The translations under genes and the position numbers were made by a program. DNA of 64,000 nucleotides from Synoicihabitans lomoniglobus (lineage in GTDB: Bacteria; Verrucomicrobiota; Verrucomicrobiia; Opitutales; Opitutaceae): NCBI RefSeq assembly GCF_029023725.1, contig NZ_CP119075.1, forward strand, positions 2,785,501 to 2,849,500, read 5' to 3'. This document shows, one piece after another, positions 19,101 to 28,337 of the stretch. Positions within the stretch are counted from its first letter, which is position 1. The number at the start of each line of letters is the position of its first letter. Below the pieces are notes generated by a model. That model was not told the DNA's origin, made no database searches, and saw only the letters and a program-made list of their open reading frames with translations.

Positions 19101-19420
19101 TCACCTTTACGTTCGGACTGAATGACAACGCCGCCCGCGACGAAAATGGTCAGCGACGAAGTGACGGAGTTGAAGTCGTGCTGGTGTTTGCCTCCAACAC
19201 GAAAGTTGAAGCCGAACTATTTCGACGTCACCTTGATCCGTTCACTCGACCGGAAGATGCTGGTCCCCAAACGGCCACCGTCATGGTGCCGCTCGGCGAA
19301 CCGGGCACGTTGAAGCTGCGAATGGAGCCCGGACCAAACGACGACAACAGCTACGACTGGGCATTTTGGGGGCCGTTCTCCGGTCGAGTGTATTCACCCG
19401 ACAGCGACGCCTCCCCATGA
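16178..19420 (+). CDS. GT-C family polytopic glycosyltransferase (DEG group) with three C-terminal beta modules, paralog 1
   Basis: 1080 residues. One N-terminal helix, then WNLDEGSTFTMAQQ, whose Asp-Glu sits where GT-C enzymes (ArnT/PMT/Rgt type) have their catalytic acidic pair, then about ten membrane segments to ~residue 400. A conserved periplasmic segment follows (FVWGYFPEIYFHSRRMPATR, ..ITGMIAWTN). The C-terminal ~500 residues contain an Ig-like stretch and three copies of the shared beta module, starting near residues 675, 807 and 955, the last two ending in DWAFAG and DWAFWG. Start choice: GTG at 16178 (or GTG 16184) lines up with the start of the next paralog (SHRHILFAALIV versus ARKTILFSGALIV); a TTG at 16163 would overlap the previous stop. 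Probable substrate: a polyprenyl-phosphate sugar; acceptor unknown. Confidence 0.85.
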   Translation: MSVSHRHILFAALIVMAVVGMRLPWLDHQLWNLDEGSTFTMAQQVLEGEVLYRDAADNRSPLMPYLKAAIFAIFGDWNATAVHWVLAFLIGGCAVLVGWIGRRTDSDLTGVIAAATFALLQLLYVDAGDAMSANTEWFVVVFSTTAFALFVAWIDRPTFRRGLPVGFLLSLSILCKQPGLLDAIVVTVLLALIAIEGLAKRDALLRFWLGLMVGIASPMALTVGYFVVNDAYDDYIFYAFTFNTKLYLPEVPFVERLLCVRMPFIMAWQHVSIIGLVGVTSAVGLLLFVSKRLFRPRPTFPLLPWLILGWTFSGLLSTTLSGREFAHYSEQVIPGLSLAVGWIGSRLFNWRPRPWPVLGRSLATIVALAVVIQGVIRYQAVAAELSAAHQQQLDVGIRVRQHSTENERLFVWGYFPEIYFHSRRMPATRFIYTNYITGMIAWTNIDSIKDVEYGVSPGGWDKFYEDWAEHPPDIIVDTGTSRNHAKFPIEARIPLWSDIERNYAQVSLDAETISGMRLFRRLAPIPSSSAEADLSPLLLLKGYASLREGDPARLEVQGPPGFTQLDLVVNGETMASLPYPADQSVDVRFFIPGDAFTADSVRIRAHSSNQTVKSLPFDFAAFARRNAAVRPRVPELDIEGTIIKPTAVYSEYAIVPAHYRYPKTRELIAPARLVFDCPAGVDRLTFIHGLMPSVLHLSDGYDVTINWLSADGSPRQQIWQRRLQPRQSGRDQMTQEETIALPKRKPGQLEFRFTTGELSDPNNDHLIFGQLRGYTSGPNITFGSGLVTPTISIGPDGNALKTGQNGQWLAHVPSRIEWSRPTNLMTLSFDYGIEAGAYDPAADGHSSGVQFLLELVAGDGTRTTLFDRLLEPFNHAEQRGPQSARVTLPRGLEGTLVFSTGAGRFDDTSWDWAFAGNFRGVSPGPPLVVGPERQFGAIHTSGFENGWSDQFDATHWGAQSPQELVYPKPVDLEEVTFTFGLNDNAARDENGQRRSDGVEVVLVFASNTKVEAELFRRHLDPFTRPEDAGPQTATVMVPLGEPGTLKLRMEPGPNDDNSYDWAFWGPFSGRVYSPDSDASP

Positions 19421-22400
19421 GCGCCCGGAAGACCATTTTGTTTTCCGGTGCATTGATCGTATTCTCGATCACACTCCGGCTGACCACATTCTCACATCCG
19501 ATTTGGAGCATCGACGAAGGTGTGACCTTCACGATTGCACAACAGCTGGTCGATGGCGACGTGCTCTACCGTGATGCCGTGGACCATCGCACACCACTGG
19601 TTCCCTATTTGAAGGCCATTGTATTTCTAATCGCCGGGGACTGGAATACTTATGCGGTGCATCTGGTCGTCGCCCTTCTCTTGGGATGGAGCGCCATATT
19701 AGTATGGCGAACAGCCCGAAAATTAGGAGACCCGTCAACGGGGGTCTGGGCCGCATGGATGCATCCTATTATCGGAATTCTACTCGTCGGCGTCGGCGAT
19801 ACGTTTTCGGCCAACACCGGCTGGTTTCTAATCTTCTTTTCCAGTCTTGGATTCCACGCGTTTGCCGATTCCGTCCAACGCCCCAGTGCGGGTCGTGGTC
19901 TGCTAACAGGGTTGTGGTTTGGTTTGGCCGCGATGTGTAAACAGCCTGCCCTTCTCGATTTCGGGGTCACGTGGGTTATCCTCGGCCTAGTGGCCATTCG
20001 GCAAGCCATGATTCGCCGCGATTTGGGACTCGTGTGGTTATCGAGCTTGATTGGCGCAGCGCTGCCCTTGGCGTTTATCGCATGCTACTACGCTCTGCGG
20101 GGAGTTTACGACGATTTCATATTCTACGCTTTCACTTACAATACCGAGATCTACGTGCCAGCAGTTCCGGCGATCGAGCGCTGGAAACAAATGCAGGTGC
20201 CTTTCGTCAACGGTTGGCACAACATGCCGATTCTTACCACCCTTGCGATCATCGGGGGGGCGGGGCTTTTATTCCAAGTCGTCCGGGATTGGTGGCAGCA
20301 CCCGGTTGCGAAACCACTGCCATTGCTTCCATGGTTGATATTGGGGTGGACGGCATCCGGCATCGTTTCCACCGGTCTCAGCGGACGTAGCTTTGCTCAC
20401 TATGCCACCCAGGTAGTGCCAGGCATGAGTCTCGCTGTCGGCTGGTTACTGGCTTCGATTCACCGCCAGACTGCGGACCGTAAACTTGGGCGGAGGGTAT
20501 TTCGAGTCCTCTGCTTCGCTGGAGCCGTATGGACATCAATCAACTTAATTCCGCTCTATCGGACAGCATCCACGTGGCATTCGTCGGAAGAGGATTTCAG
20601 CAAGATCATCGCCAAACATACGTCGATCGAAGACCGAATCTTCGTTTGGGGTTATTTCCCGGAATACTATGTATTTTCCAAACGCCTCCCTGCCACGCGT
20701 TTTTCTTACACTAACTTTCTGACGGGCCTTATCCCGTGGACCAACATCGATGCGATGATCGACACTTCGGATCAAGAAGTGGAGGGATCATGGGACAAAT
20801 TTTACTCCGACTTTTCCGCGAAACCACCAGCGTTCATTGTTTACCCGAATCAATCTCGTGGTCAGTCCAAATACCCCATTGCCGCACGTTCGCAATTGTG
20901 GTCCGAGGTCACCTCTCACTACGCCATGGTAGCTCTCGATGAACTACCGACGAATCTGCACATGTTTCGACGATTGGATAATTCACTGGTCGGAGTCGAA
21001 TCGTTTTCGACTGGTGTGGTGGATCCCAAAATCCATATCCAATTAGTCGATACTCTGCGTGCAAACGGATTACCGCAACTTGCAGTTACGACGCCGGCAG
21101 GAGTCAGCCGCGTGGACCTCGTCGCCAACAATCGCGTAATCGTATCGCTACCACATCCAATCGATGCGGCGGTCTCCGTCCGATTTTTTCTGCCAAAAGA
21201 ATTGCCAGTCGGTATCGAAACCCGGGTCGTGATTCACGATGCCAAGGGTATCCGGGAAAGTGCGGCGCTCGATTTAGCAAGTTTGATGACTACGGCTGGA
21301 GCGACTCGTCCATTGCTACCACTTTTGCACATTGGAGACGTTGCTTTGCGGCCACTAGTCATGGAGTCATACCGCAGCGATGCCCCAATCTCTCGACATG
21401 TCGAAGACAGCATTCAACTGGCCGTGCCAGCCCGGGTGGTCTACCGGTGCCCCCCTGAGGTGAGGCATATTGATTTCATTCACGGCCTCTCTCCCTCCGT
21501 CACGACTTTAAGTGATGGATATGATGTAACTCTCCGCTGGCTACCCGATGGTGGCGGCGCTCCTATCTCGCTTTGGGAGCAGCGCGTGCTATCACGGGAA
21601 GAAGGATATTTCCAATTAACGCAGGAAGAATCCGTTGACCTCCCGGCCCGCGGTCCTGGTCGCCTTGAGTTTCGTTTTTTATCCGGCAAGGTGGGCAACC
21701 TCGATAACGACAATATCTTTTTCGGCCGCCTCCGCGGAACCTTACACGGTCCATTATTATTCCTCAATGACGAGATCTACCCCTCATTGGGTGACCCAGA
21801 TCGAGATTCCAAGCCGTTGGAACCAAACGGTCCGCAGCAGTGGTTGGCTCATGTTCCCACGATGGTTCGCTGGAACCGTCCCCCTGATCTAGACGTGCTT
21901 GAATTTGAATTTGGAGTGCACGACGGTGCCTTTGAGTCCGACGAACCGGGTCGCTACACCGACGGAGTAGATTTCATCGTAGAGTTGATCGCCGCGAATG
22001 GGGAAGTCACCGCCCTTTACCAACGATTCCTTAATCCTCTGCGAGAGGTGAAAGATCGGGGTCGCCAAACAGCTCGGGTCAGCGTGCCTCGTGGTTTGGA
22101 TGGTCAGCTGCGACTGCGGACTGCGCCCGGCCCCAACAACGATGCTTCTTGGGACTGGGCATGGATCGGACAATTCAAGGCTCATCCACCGGCCCCCCCC
22201 TTGGTAATGCCTGACGGCACCGGCCTTCGTCCCACCCACGTCTCTGGCTACAACGATGGTTGGGCCCAATCGTTCGGAGTAGAGCAGTGGTCGGCTCATC
22301 CTCCCCAAGAATTGACTTACCCCAAATCCTCGGACCTCACTAAGCTCACCTTTACCTTTGGTATCAGCGATGGGGCAGCCATTGATGCCTCCGGCCATCA

Positions 22401-22644
22401 ACGTAGCGACGGTATCAGTGCCGTGGTGCTTTTCAAAGCGCTCGATGGAACGACAACAGAACTGTTTCGGCGGCGACTCGATCCTTACCACAACGAACAA
22501 GACTACGGTCCACACACCGCCACGCTGGAGCTGCCTTCAGACGAAATGGGGGAACTCATTTTCTGCACCGAGTCCGGGCCAAACGGAAGCAACAGTTTTG
22601 ACTGGGCTTACTGGGGCGCTTTTGTCGGACACCACGACCAATAA
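19417..22644 (+). CDS. GT-C family polytopic glycosyltransferase (DEG group) with three C-terminal beta modules, paralog 2
   Basis: 1075 residues. It starts with an ATG inside the stop of the preceding gene (ATGA overlap), a strong sign of translational coupling. WSIDEGVTFTIAQQLVDGD follows the first helix, about ten membrane segments run to ~residue 400, then FVWGYFPEYYVFSKRLPATR. Three beta modules start near residues 674, 809 and 957 and end in segments such as SWDWAWIG and SFDWAYWG. Domain for domain it matches the preceding gene, so the two arose by duplication. The function is inferred as periplasmic sugar transfer from polyprenyl phosphate. Confidence 0.85.
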   Translation: MSARKTILFSGALIVFSITLRLTTFSHPIWSIDEGVTFTIAQQLVDGDVLYRDAVDHRTPLVPYLKAIVFLIAGDWNTYAVHLVVALLLGWSAILVWRTARKLGDPSTGVWAAWMHPIIGILLVGVGDTFSANTGWFLIFFSSLGFHAFADSVQRPSAGRGLLTGLWFGLAAMCKQPALLDFGVTWVILGLVAIRQAMIRRDLGLVWLSSLIGAALPLAFIACYYALRGVYDDFIFYAFTYNTEIYVPAVPAIERWKQMQVPFVNGWHNMPILTTLAIIGGAGLLFQVVRDWWQHPVAKPLPLLPWLILGWTASGIVSTGLSGRSFAHYATQVVPGMSLAVGWLLASIHRQTADRKLGRRVFRVLCFAGAVWTSINLIPLYRTASTWHSSEEDFSKIIAKHTSIEDRIFVWGYFPEYYVFSKRLPATRFSYTNFLTGLIPWTNIDAMIDTSDQEVEGSWDKFYSDFSAKPPAFIVYPNQSRGQSKYPIAARSQLWSEVTSHYAMVALDELPTNLHMFRRLDNSLVGVESFSTGVVDPKIHIQLVDTLRANGLPQLAVTTPAGVSRVDLVANNRVIVSLPHPIDAAVSVRFFLPKELPVGIETRVVIHDAKGIRESAALDLASLMTTAGATRPLLPLLHIGDVALRPLVMESYRSDAPISRHVEDSIQLAVPARVVYRCPPEVRHIDFIHGLSPSVTTLSDGYDVTLRWLPDGGGAPISLWEQRVLSREEGYFQLTQEESVDLPARGPGRLEFRFLSGKVGNLDNDNIFFGRLRGTLHGPLLFLNDEIYPSLGDPDRDSKPLEPNGPQQWLAHVPTMVRWNRPPDLDVLEFEFGVHDGAFESDEPGRYTDGVDFIVELIAANGEVTALYQRFLNPLREVKDRGRQTARVSVPRGLDGQLRLRTAPGPNNDASWDWAWIGQFKAHPPAPPLVMPDGTGLRPTHVSGYNDGWAQSFGVEQWSAHPPQELTYPKSSDLTKLTFTFGISDGAAIDASGHQRSDGISAVVLFKALDGTTTELFRRRLDPYHNEQDYGPHTATLELPSDEMGELIFCTESGPNGSNSFDWAYWGAFVGHHDQ

Positions 22645-22667
22645 ACCACACTGGATCAAAACTAGAG

Positions 22668-25600
22668 ATGAGTGCCTTTATGCGATTTCCCAAGCTCTGT
22701 GCCCTGCTACTTACGCTCGGCCTGGTCGCTGCATCGTGGGGAATACGCGCCAAGTTTCTCGAGCGGGACTTTTGGAATCTAGATGAAGGAGCGACCTTCA
22801 TTATGGCACAGCAAATTGTGGAGGGGGATGTGCTCTATCGCGACGCCCTCGACCACCGTGGACCGCTGGTGCCCTATCTTAAAGCAATCGTTTTCGCGGT
22901 GGCCGGGGACTGGAATATCGATGCCGCGCATCTCACGCTCGCAGTAGCACTGGGATTATACGCCGCCGGTCTGTTTTTCCTCGCGCGACGTCTCGGGCAA
23001 ACCGCCACCGGTTTCGGCGCGGCGTTGAGTTTCACCGCCATCGCATTTCTCCTTCCGGGTAAACTCGATACCATGGCAATTCACACGGAATGGTTCATGG
23101 TGGGGTTTTCGCTGCTCGGATTTCTACTTTTCGCCTACACGTGGGCGCACGGCGATTGGGTCAGTGGAGCCGTGGTTGGCATCATGTTTGGACTTGGAGC
23201 ATTGGCTAAACAGCCCGGACTCCTGGACTTGGGCGTAACGTGGGTATTGCTCGCAATGCTCGCGTTGTTCGCCTCCGCCCAAGACGGTGAGCGGTCACGC
23301 ATTGCACGCTACTTCACCGGCGAACTGATCGGCGTCGCTTTGCCGTTCGCCGCCGCGCTAGTATATTTTGGCTCCCACGGAGCGATACGCGATTTCATCT
23401 ACTACGCGTGGACCTACAATACCTCGATCTATGTTCCGGAAATAGCACTTCCTGAACGGTTGGCTCGGATCGATTCACCATTCCTACTTGCTTGGACCTA
23501 CTGTCCGTTCGTTTTGGTTTTAGGTGCGTCTGCCGCAGTTGGACTCATCGCACGTGTCCTGAGGAATCGATCTGCAAAACACGGCAACTTCCCGTTGCTC
23601 GAATGGCTGACACTGGGTTGGACCGCAACAGGACTCGTCTCGAACGCGCTCAGTGGTCGAGGATTTCCTCACTATGCGATTCATGTTATCCCTGGGCTGA
23701 GCTTGGCGTGCGGATGGTTATTGGCCAAAGGCTGGGCACTGGCCACCGGCAGGGCTAATACCAAACGACGGATTCCGCGCGCTACCGCTGCGGCAGCCTT
23801 GATCGGAATTTTCGGATTTGCGATTGGCGACTCCGTCAAACTTCATGGCATGATTGACGGCCGCAACGATCCCATCGATATCGCGATGAGGGAAGCAATC
23901 CAACAAAACTGCGAACCCGCCGATCGGATATTCATTTGGGGATTTTCCCCGGAAGTATATGTCGCAGCTGAACGCCTGCCCTCATCCCGGTTTATCTACG
24001 CGAATTTCCTCACCGGGATGGTGCCGTGGACCAATACCGATCCAGCCACCGACACGTCCTACGCGATCGTGCCGGGGGCATGGGACGAATTTTGGTCGGA
24101 CTACGATTCGGTCCCTCCGGCCCTCATAGTTGACGCCCCCATCAGAGCGTATGCAAAGTATCCCCTCCTATCCCAAAAACGCTTGGGCGATGAGGTCGTT
24201 GAAAACTATGCGCAAGTCGCGTTGGATGTGACTCAGCATATCCCGCACAAGGTTTTTCGCCGCCTCGAAACGACTTCACCGAATGGAGTGGAAGCGGCCG
24301 ATCTCATCGAGAATCCCGCGATGGAGCTGAGGATTCGTCGATCGGGAGTCGATCATCCCGATATTGTCAGCGTTGAGTGCACGGCCCCGATCGGCACCTC
24401 TCACATCGTGTTTCGAATCGGAGGCCGACCTGAAGCGACGGTCGCGGTAAATCGCACCCGCCCGGTGCACGTGGCCTTCCTCGTCCGTCTAGCCAAGCTG
24501 GTAAGTCTGGGCACCGATCGAGTGGATTGTGTGGCCGTAGCCGAAACGGGTCTAACACGCAGTCCTCTTGAAGAAGTGGGGCGCAGGTTGGCGATCGATC
24601 GCAGCGCATTCCTTCAAAATCCGGTTCTCGAGTTTGGTAGCACCGAGATTTACGGGGATGGACAGGGTCAGGGCTGGAAATCAGAAATTCGGCACGGACA
24701 CGTCGGCTGGTCGACCAGCGAAGCGTTTCGACTCGCTTTCAATCGACCCGAGATGATGGACCGCATGTTCTTTGAATGGGACGGAAACAGCGTGCCAAAT
24801 GTGTCTTGGCAGCCTCAGGTTGGACCCGAAGTCGCGATCGAACCTATTCATTTGGACGGATTCTCCTATGTCGTCGCGTTCGAAAAGCGTGAAACCGGTC
24901 TGATCATCATCGAGCAATCGGAAAGCGGTAGCGGGGGTTGGCTGGGCCGACCAATAGGAGGGGCCGACGGTCCGGCTCTGACTCTCGGCAATAGAACCAT
25001 CTATCCGATCTATAGTTTTTCTGAAGTGGCGGGTCGGCCCAGCTTGCTCCCCGACAATACTTGGTCAATTCACGCTCCCGCCGAAGTGCGATACCCCCTT
25101 GAACCGGGCATTACCGGGGTGATGCTGAATTATGGTTTCTATGATTCCAGTTTCATCCAACCATCCAATCCACCTACCAATGGTGCTTCATTCGATGTGT
25201 CCGCAGTGAATCCCGACGGCCAGGAAGAACTGCAATTTTCCCATTATGTAAGTCCGCTCCAGCGAGAGTCCGACCGGGGTCGCCAAACCAATGAAATTCC
25301 ACTTACCAATAAATCCAGCGGCGAATTAAAGATTGTCGTCACCGCCGGCCAAGGAGGCGACCGATCCGGTGATTGGACCTATCTAGCGGATTCGGCCCTG
25401 CAAGGGCCAGGACCTGACATTCTGCTCTTCGATGGCCGAGCCCTCGTGCCAAATGAAGGGACCTTCGGGTCGGGCGACATCATCCAAGTCCGACTTCCGA
25501 ACGGGAATTGGGATGCGCACGCGCCATCACGACTAGTCTACGATTGTCCCCCTGAACTCAGCGGAGTTACCGTTCGGTTTGGAATCAAGCCAGACGCTTA

Positions 25601-25877
25601 CACGAACCGCACTCGTGCGCAGTCAACCAATGGTATCGACCTGATTGTTGAGTTCGTTGCGGCCGATGGCACACTCTTGAAACTACTTGAGCGGCCGTTG
25701 CGTCCCTGGGATAATCCGAACGATCGCGGAACCGTCTCGGCTCACGCCTCAATTCCTCCTCACGAACTCGGTCAACTCATTATTCGCACCACCGGTGGCC
25801 CTGAATTGAACCCCTCATTCGACTGGAGTTATTGGGGGAGATTCGAAGGTTTCGTTTTCGATCAACCCCGCGATTAG
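22668..25877 (+). CDS. GT-C family polytopic glycosyltransferase (DEG group) with C-terminal beta modules, paralog 3
   Basis: 1069 residues. WNLDEGATFIMAQQIVEGD after the first helix, about ten membrane segments to ~residue 400, then the conserved FIWGFSPEVYVAAERLPSSR and FLTGMVPWTN. The C-terminal region has two clear beta modules (from ~800 with WSIHAPAEVRYP and from ~947 with WDAHAPSRLVYD, the latter ending FDWSYWGRF). A preceding ~115-residue region (~685) sits where the first module lies in the two upstream paralogs but has lost most of the signature. Start at ATG 22668, 23 bases after the previous stop; another ATG at 22680 would shorten it by four residues. Same inferred role as its neighbours. 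Confidence 0.83.
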   Translation: MSAFMRFPKLCALLLTLGLVAASWGIRAKFLERDFWNLDEGATFIMAQQIVEGDVLYRDALDHRGPLVPYLKAIVFAVAGDWNIDAAHLTLAVALGLYAAGLFFLARRLGQTATGFGAALSFTAIAFLLPGKLDTMAIHTEWFMVGFSLLGFLLFAYTWAHGDWVSGAVVGIMFGLGALAKQPGLLDLGVTWVLLAMLALFASAQDGERSRIARYFTGELIGVALPFAAALVYFGSHGAIRDFIYYAWTYNTSIYVPEIALPERLARIDSPFLLAWTYCPFVLVLGASAAVGLIARVLRNRSAKHGNFPLLEWLTLGWTATGLVSNALSGRGFPHYAIHVIPGLSLACGWLLAKGWALATGRANTKRRIPRATAAAALIGIFGFAIGDSVKLHGMIDGRNDPIDIAMREAIQQNCEPADRIFIWGFSPEVYVAAERLPSSRFIYANFLTGMVPWTNTDPATDTSYAIVPGAWDEFWSDYDSVPPALIVDAPIRAYAKYPLLSQKRLGDEVVENYAQVALDVTQHIPHKVFRRLETTSPNGVEAADLIENPAMELRIRRSGVDHPDIVSVECTAPIGTSHIVFRIGGRPEATVAVNRTRPVHVAFLVRLAKLVSLGTDRVDCVAVAETGLTRSPLEEVGRRLAIDRSAFLQNPVLEFGSTEIYGDGQGQGWKSEIRHGHVGWSTSEAFRLAFNRPEMMDRMFFEWDGNSVPNVSWQPQVGPEVAIEPIHLDGFSYVVAFEKRETGLIIIEQSESGSGGWLGRPIGGADGPALTLGNRTIYPIYSFSEVAGRPSLLPDNTWSIHAPAEVRYPLEPGITGVMLNYGFYDSSFIQPSNPPTNGASFDVSAVNPDGQEELQFSHYVSPLQRESDRGRQTNEIPLTNKSSGELKIVVTAGQGGDRSGDWTYLADSALQGPGPDILLFDGRALVPNEGTFGSGDIIQVRLPNGNWDAHAPSRLVYDCPPELSGVTVRFGIKPDAYTNRTRAQSTNGIDLIVEFVAADGTLLKLLERPLRPWDNPNDRGTVSAHASIPPHELGQLIIRTTGGPELNPSFDWSYWGRFEGFVFDQPRD

Positions 25878-25885
25878 CCCAGTTC

Positions 25886-28303
25886 GTGAATAAAAATTTC
25901 CGCTCCATCTTGGCCCTCCTTTCGAGGAGGCCGCTCATACTCGTCTCGATTGCCGTGACATGCTGGATATTTTGGCTTCGTGCGCCAAGTTTCGACGTCA
26001 CGATGTGGAACGTGGATGAAACGATTCACACCGCCATTGCTCAAACTCTGCTCGATGGAGGCTTGATCTACCGAGACGCGATCGATCAGCGAACACCACT
26101 GACCTACTACGTTTTCGCGGTAGTGTTCGCGATCACCGGTGTGGAATTGCCCGCCATCCGAATCCTAATTGCGGCAATGATCGTAGGGACTTGCTTGATG
26201 CTAGGAAAAATGGTGCGCAGCTTGCACGGGAACCTAACGGCAGTCTTGGCAGTTGTCGGATTTGGCTCATTCTCCAGCTACCTTCTTTTTCCCTCCGACT
26301 CCTTCGCGGCCAACACCGAGTGGTTTGTGGTATTTTTCACCGCCGCTGCCGCCTCGACATTCTGGGGGAATTCCTCCTCGAACGTTAATGGAGTCCGGTG
26401 CGTATGGACCGGAGTTTTACTCGGTCTAGCCGCTCTGAGCAAACAGTCCGCACTACTCGAAGCCGCCCCGGCCGGATGCGCCCTTTTAACCATGGGCGTT
26501 TCGAGACACATGTCTTGGCACAAAATCATGCTCTGCGGGGGCGCGATTTTGTCTGGGTTCTCTCTGGTGATAGCCGTTTCGGTGATTGCTTTGACCGTGG
26601 CCGGAGCCGGCTCCGACTACTTTTTTTACGCTTGGACCTACAATCTCCAATACTACGGGCCCGAAATCAAATTTCTCGATAAACTCGCTTCCGGCCTCCC
26701 TTGGTTTGCTGCGATTTGGACCAACTACCCAATCTTGTTCATCTTCGGCGTTGGAGCGGCAATCGGTTGTTTCTTACGGACCGTCCAACTGGCTTCTTCG
26801 GCACGTGATCAAGAGCAACGGCCAAAGGATGTTTATCTGTTGACGTGGTGCATCGCCTCATTCGGGGGGGCGTTATCCGGGGGGCGCGGATTCGATCACT
26901 ACTTCATTCCGTGCCTAGCTCCGTTTGCATGGATGGCGGCCAGAGGCGCAGGTGCCGTGGTTTCGGTGATACATGCAAACCAAACCCAATATCCGCGTGT
27001 CGCCAGGGTGGTAGCGGGACTGATTGTGATGGGGTTTGTCGGCAGCGCTCTGATCCGATCAGCGGAGGCGCGCGAGATTCCGGCCCCTCAAGATGATCCC
27101 GCGATGAAGATATCAGACGTCATCCGTGACCATGTCTCGGATGATGACTCCATTTTCGTGTGGGGTTTCAACCCAGACATCTACTACTATTCTGGAACGA
27201 AGCCCGCATCGAGGTTTGTTTACTGCACGTTCCAAACCGGACTGGTGCCTTGGACCAATGTCGCTCCAGAAGTTGATACCACCTACGCAATCGTGCCGGG
27301 TGCCATGGACGACTTGCTAGCCGATCTGGAGTTCTCCGCTCCTCGTGTCATTGTTGACTGCTCGGACTCCAGCTATCGTCATTTCGACAAATATCCCCTT
27401 TCTAAGTTTCCTCGACTGGAAACATGGATCGACGAGCAGTATCGCGAATTGAATTCCAAGAAAATCCGTCAGCACGGATTCAGAATATTCCTACGACGAG
27501 ACGCTGTCATCACAACACCGCGCGACTCAGTTGATTCAGTTTCCACCACCGGTGTCCGCCTGGCAGATCACATCAATCTAGTGCCGGGACTTAATCGAGT
27601 CGAAGTGCAGGCGACGTCGAACGATGACCCGATTGTCGGGGTGGATTTGAAGCTCAACGGCCGGTCGGTCGGCGCGGTCACTGTCGCTGATTGTTCATCG
27701 GTCGACATAATATTTCCGCTGCTGCTGGCCGCCAATGTCGAGCAAGTTACGCTTCATCCTTGGGTGCGCCGCCAACATAGTGGCTGGGAATCAGGTCAAA
27801 AATCAGTGGTCAAAGTTTCCGCATTCAGCGCCACAATCGAGCAAGCTTTGGAATTTGCCCTGCCAGTGGTGAGAGGGCGTTTGTCGGCCAGTGGGGTTCG
27901 AGCTCCGTTCGGGGCGAGCACGAACTCATTCGACGGCCATCGCAATTTCGCCATGCACGCCCCCTCTCTTCTCCGCTATGATCTACCGGCCGATGCCGCC
28001 CGAATCTCCGGGGCCTTCGGTCTACCGGCCGGTGCCTATGCGTCAGACAATCCATCTCCCACGGATGGAGCGGAGTTTATCGTGCGGGTCCGGCAAGGGA
28101 ATAAGACCGCCCATGAGCTCCTTCGGCGTTTGGTCATACCGAACATAAATCCAGATGATGCGGGCATTCATGCATTTGACCTCGAATTGCCGGTCGATGA
28201 TAGCATGGCCACCTTGGAATTTGAAATCACTCCCGGCCCTTCTGGGGTTTCTTCCAGCGACTGGACTTTTTGGTCCGATTTGCGAATTGAAACTTCCCCC
28301 TAG
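25886..28303 (+). CDS. GT-C family polytopic glycosyltransferase (DET variant) with one C-terminal beta module
   Basis: 805 residues. Fourth member of the DEG group but with WNVDETIHTAIAQTLLDGG at the motif, so the Gly is replaced while Asp-Glu is kept. About ten membrane segments extend to ~residue 390, then FVWGFNPDIYYYSGTKPASR and FQTGLVPWTN. Only one beta module is present (from ~689: MHAPSLLRYDLP, TDGAEFIV, SSDWTFWSD). GTG at 25886, 8 bases after the previous stop, is preferred; a TTG at 25832 would give a 46-base overlap and an N terminus read from the neighbour's antiphase coding sequence. The family assignment is firm, the donor and acceptor are unknown. Confidence 0.8.
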   Translation: MNKNFRSILALLSRRPLILVSIAVTCWIFWLRAPSFDVTMWNVDETIHTAIAQTLLDGGLIYRDAIDQRTPLTYYVFAVVFAITGVELPAIRILIAAMIVGTCLMLGKMVRSLHGNLTAVLAVVGFGSFSSYLLFPSDSFAANTEWFVVFFTAAAASTFWGNSSSNVNGVRCVWTGVLLGLAALSKQSALLEAAPAGCALLTMGVSRHMSWHKIMLCGGAILSGFSLVIAVSVIALTVAGAGSDYFFYAWTYNLQYYGPEIKFLDKLASGLPWFAAIWTNYPILFIFGVGAAIGCFLRTVQLASSARDQEQRPKDVYLLTWCIASFGGALSGGRGFDHYFIPCLAPFAWMAARGAGAVVSVIHANQTQYPRVARVVAGLIVMGFVGSALIRSAEAREIPAPQDDPAMKISDVIRDHVSDDDSIFVWGFNPDIYYYSGTKPASRFVYCTFQTGLVPWTNVAPEVDTTYAIVPGAMDDLLADLEFSAPRVIVDCSDSSYRHFDKYPLSKFPRLETWIDEQYRELNSKKIRQHGFRIFLRRDAVITTPRDSVDSVSTTGVRLADHINLVPGLNRVEVQATSNDDPIVGVDLKLNGRSVGAVTVADCSSVDIIFPLLLAANVEQVTLHPWVRRQHSGWESGQKSVVKVSAFSATIEQALEFALPVVRGRLSASGVRAPFGASTNSFDGHRNFAMHAPSLLRYDLPADAARISGAFGLPAGAYASDNPSPTDGAEFIVRVRQGNKTAHELLRRLVIPNINPDDAGIHAFDLELPVDDSMATLEFEITPGPSGVSSSDWTFWSDLRIETSP

Positions 28304-28337
28304 ACCCGGGCGCCGGCCTCCCTTGAATTAAGCCTCT

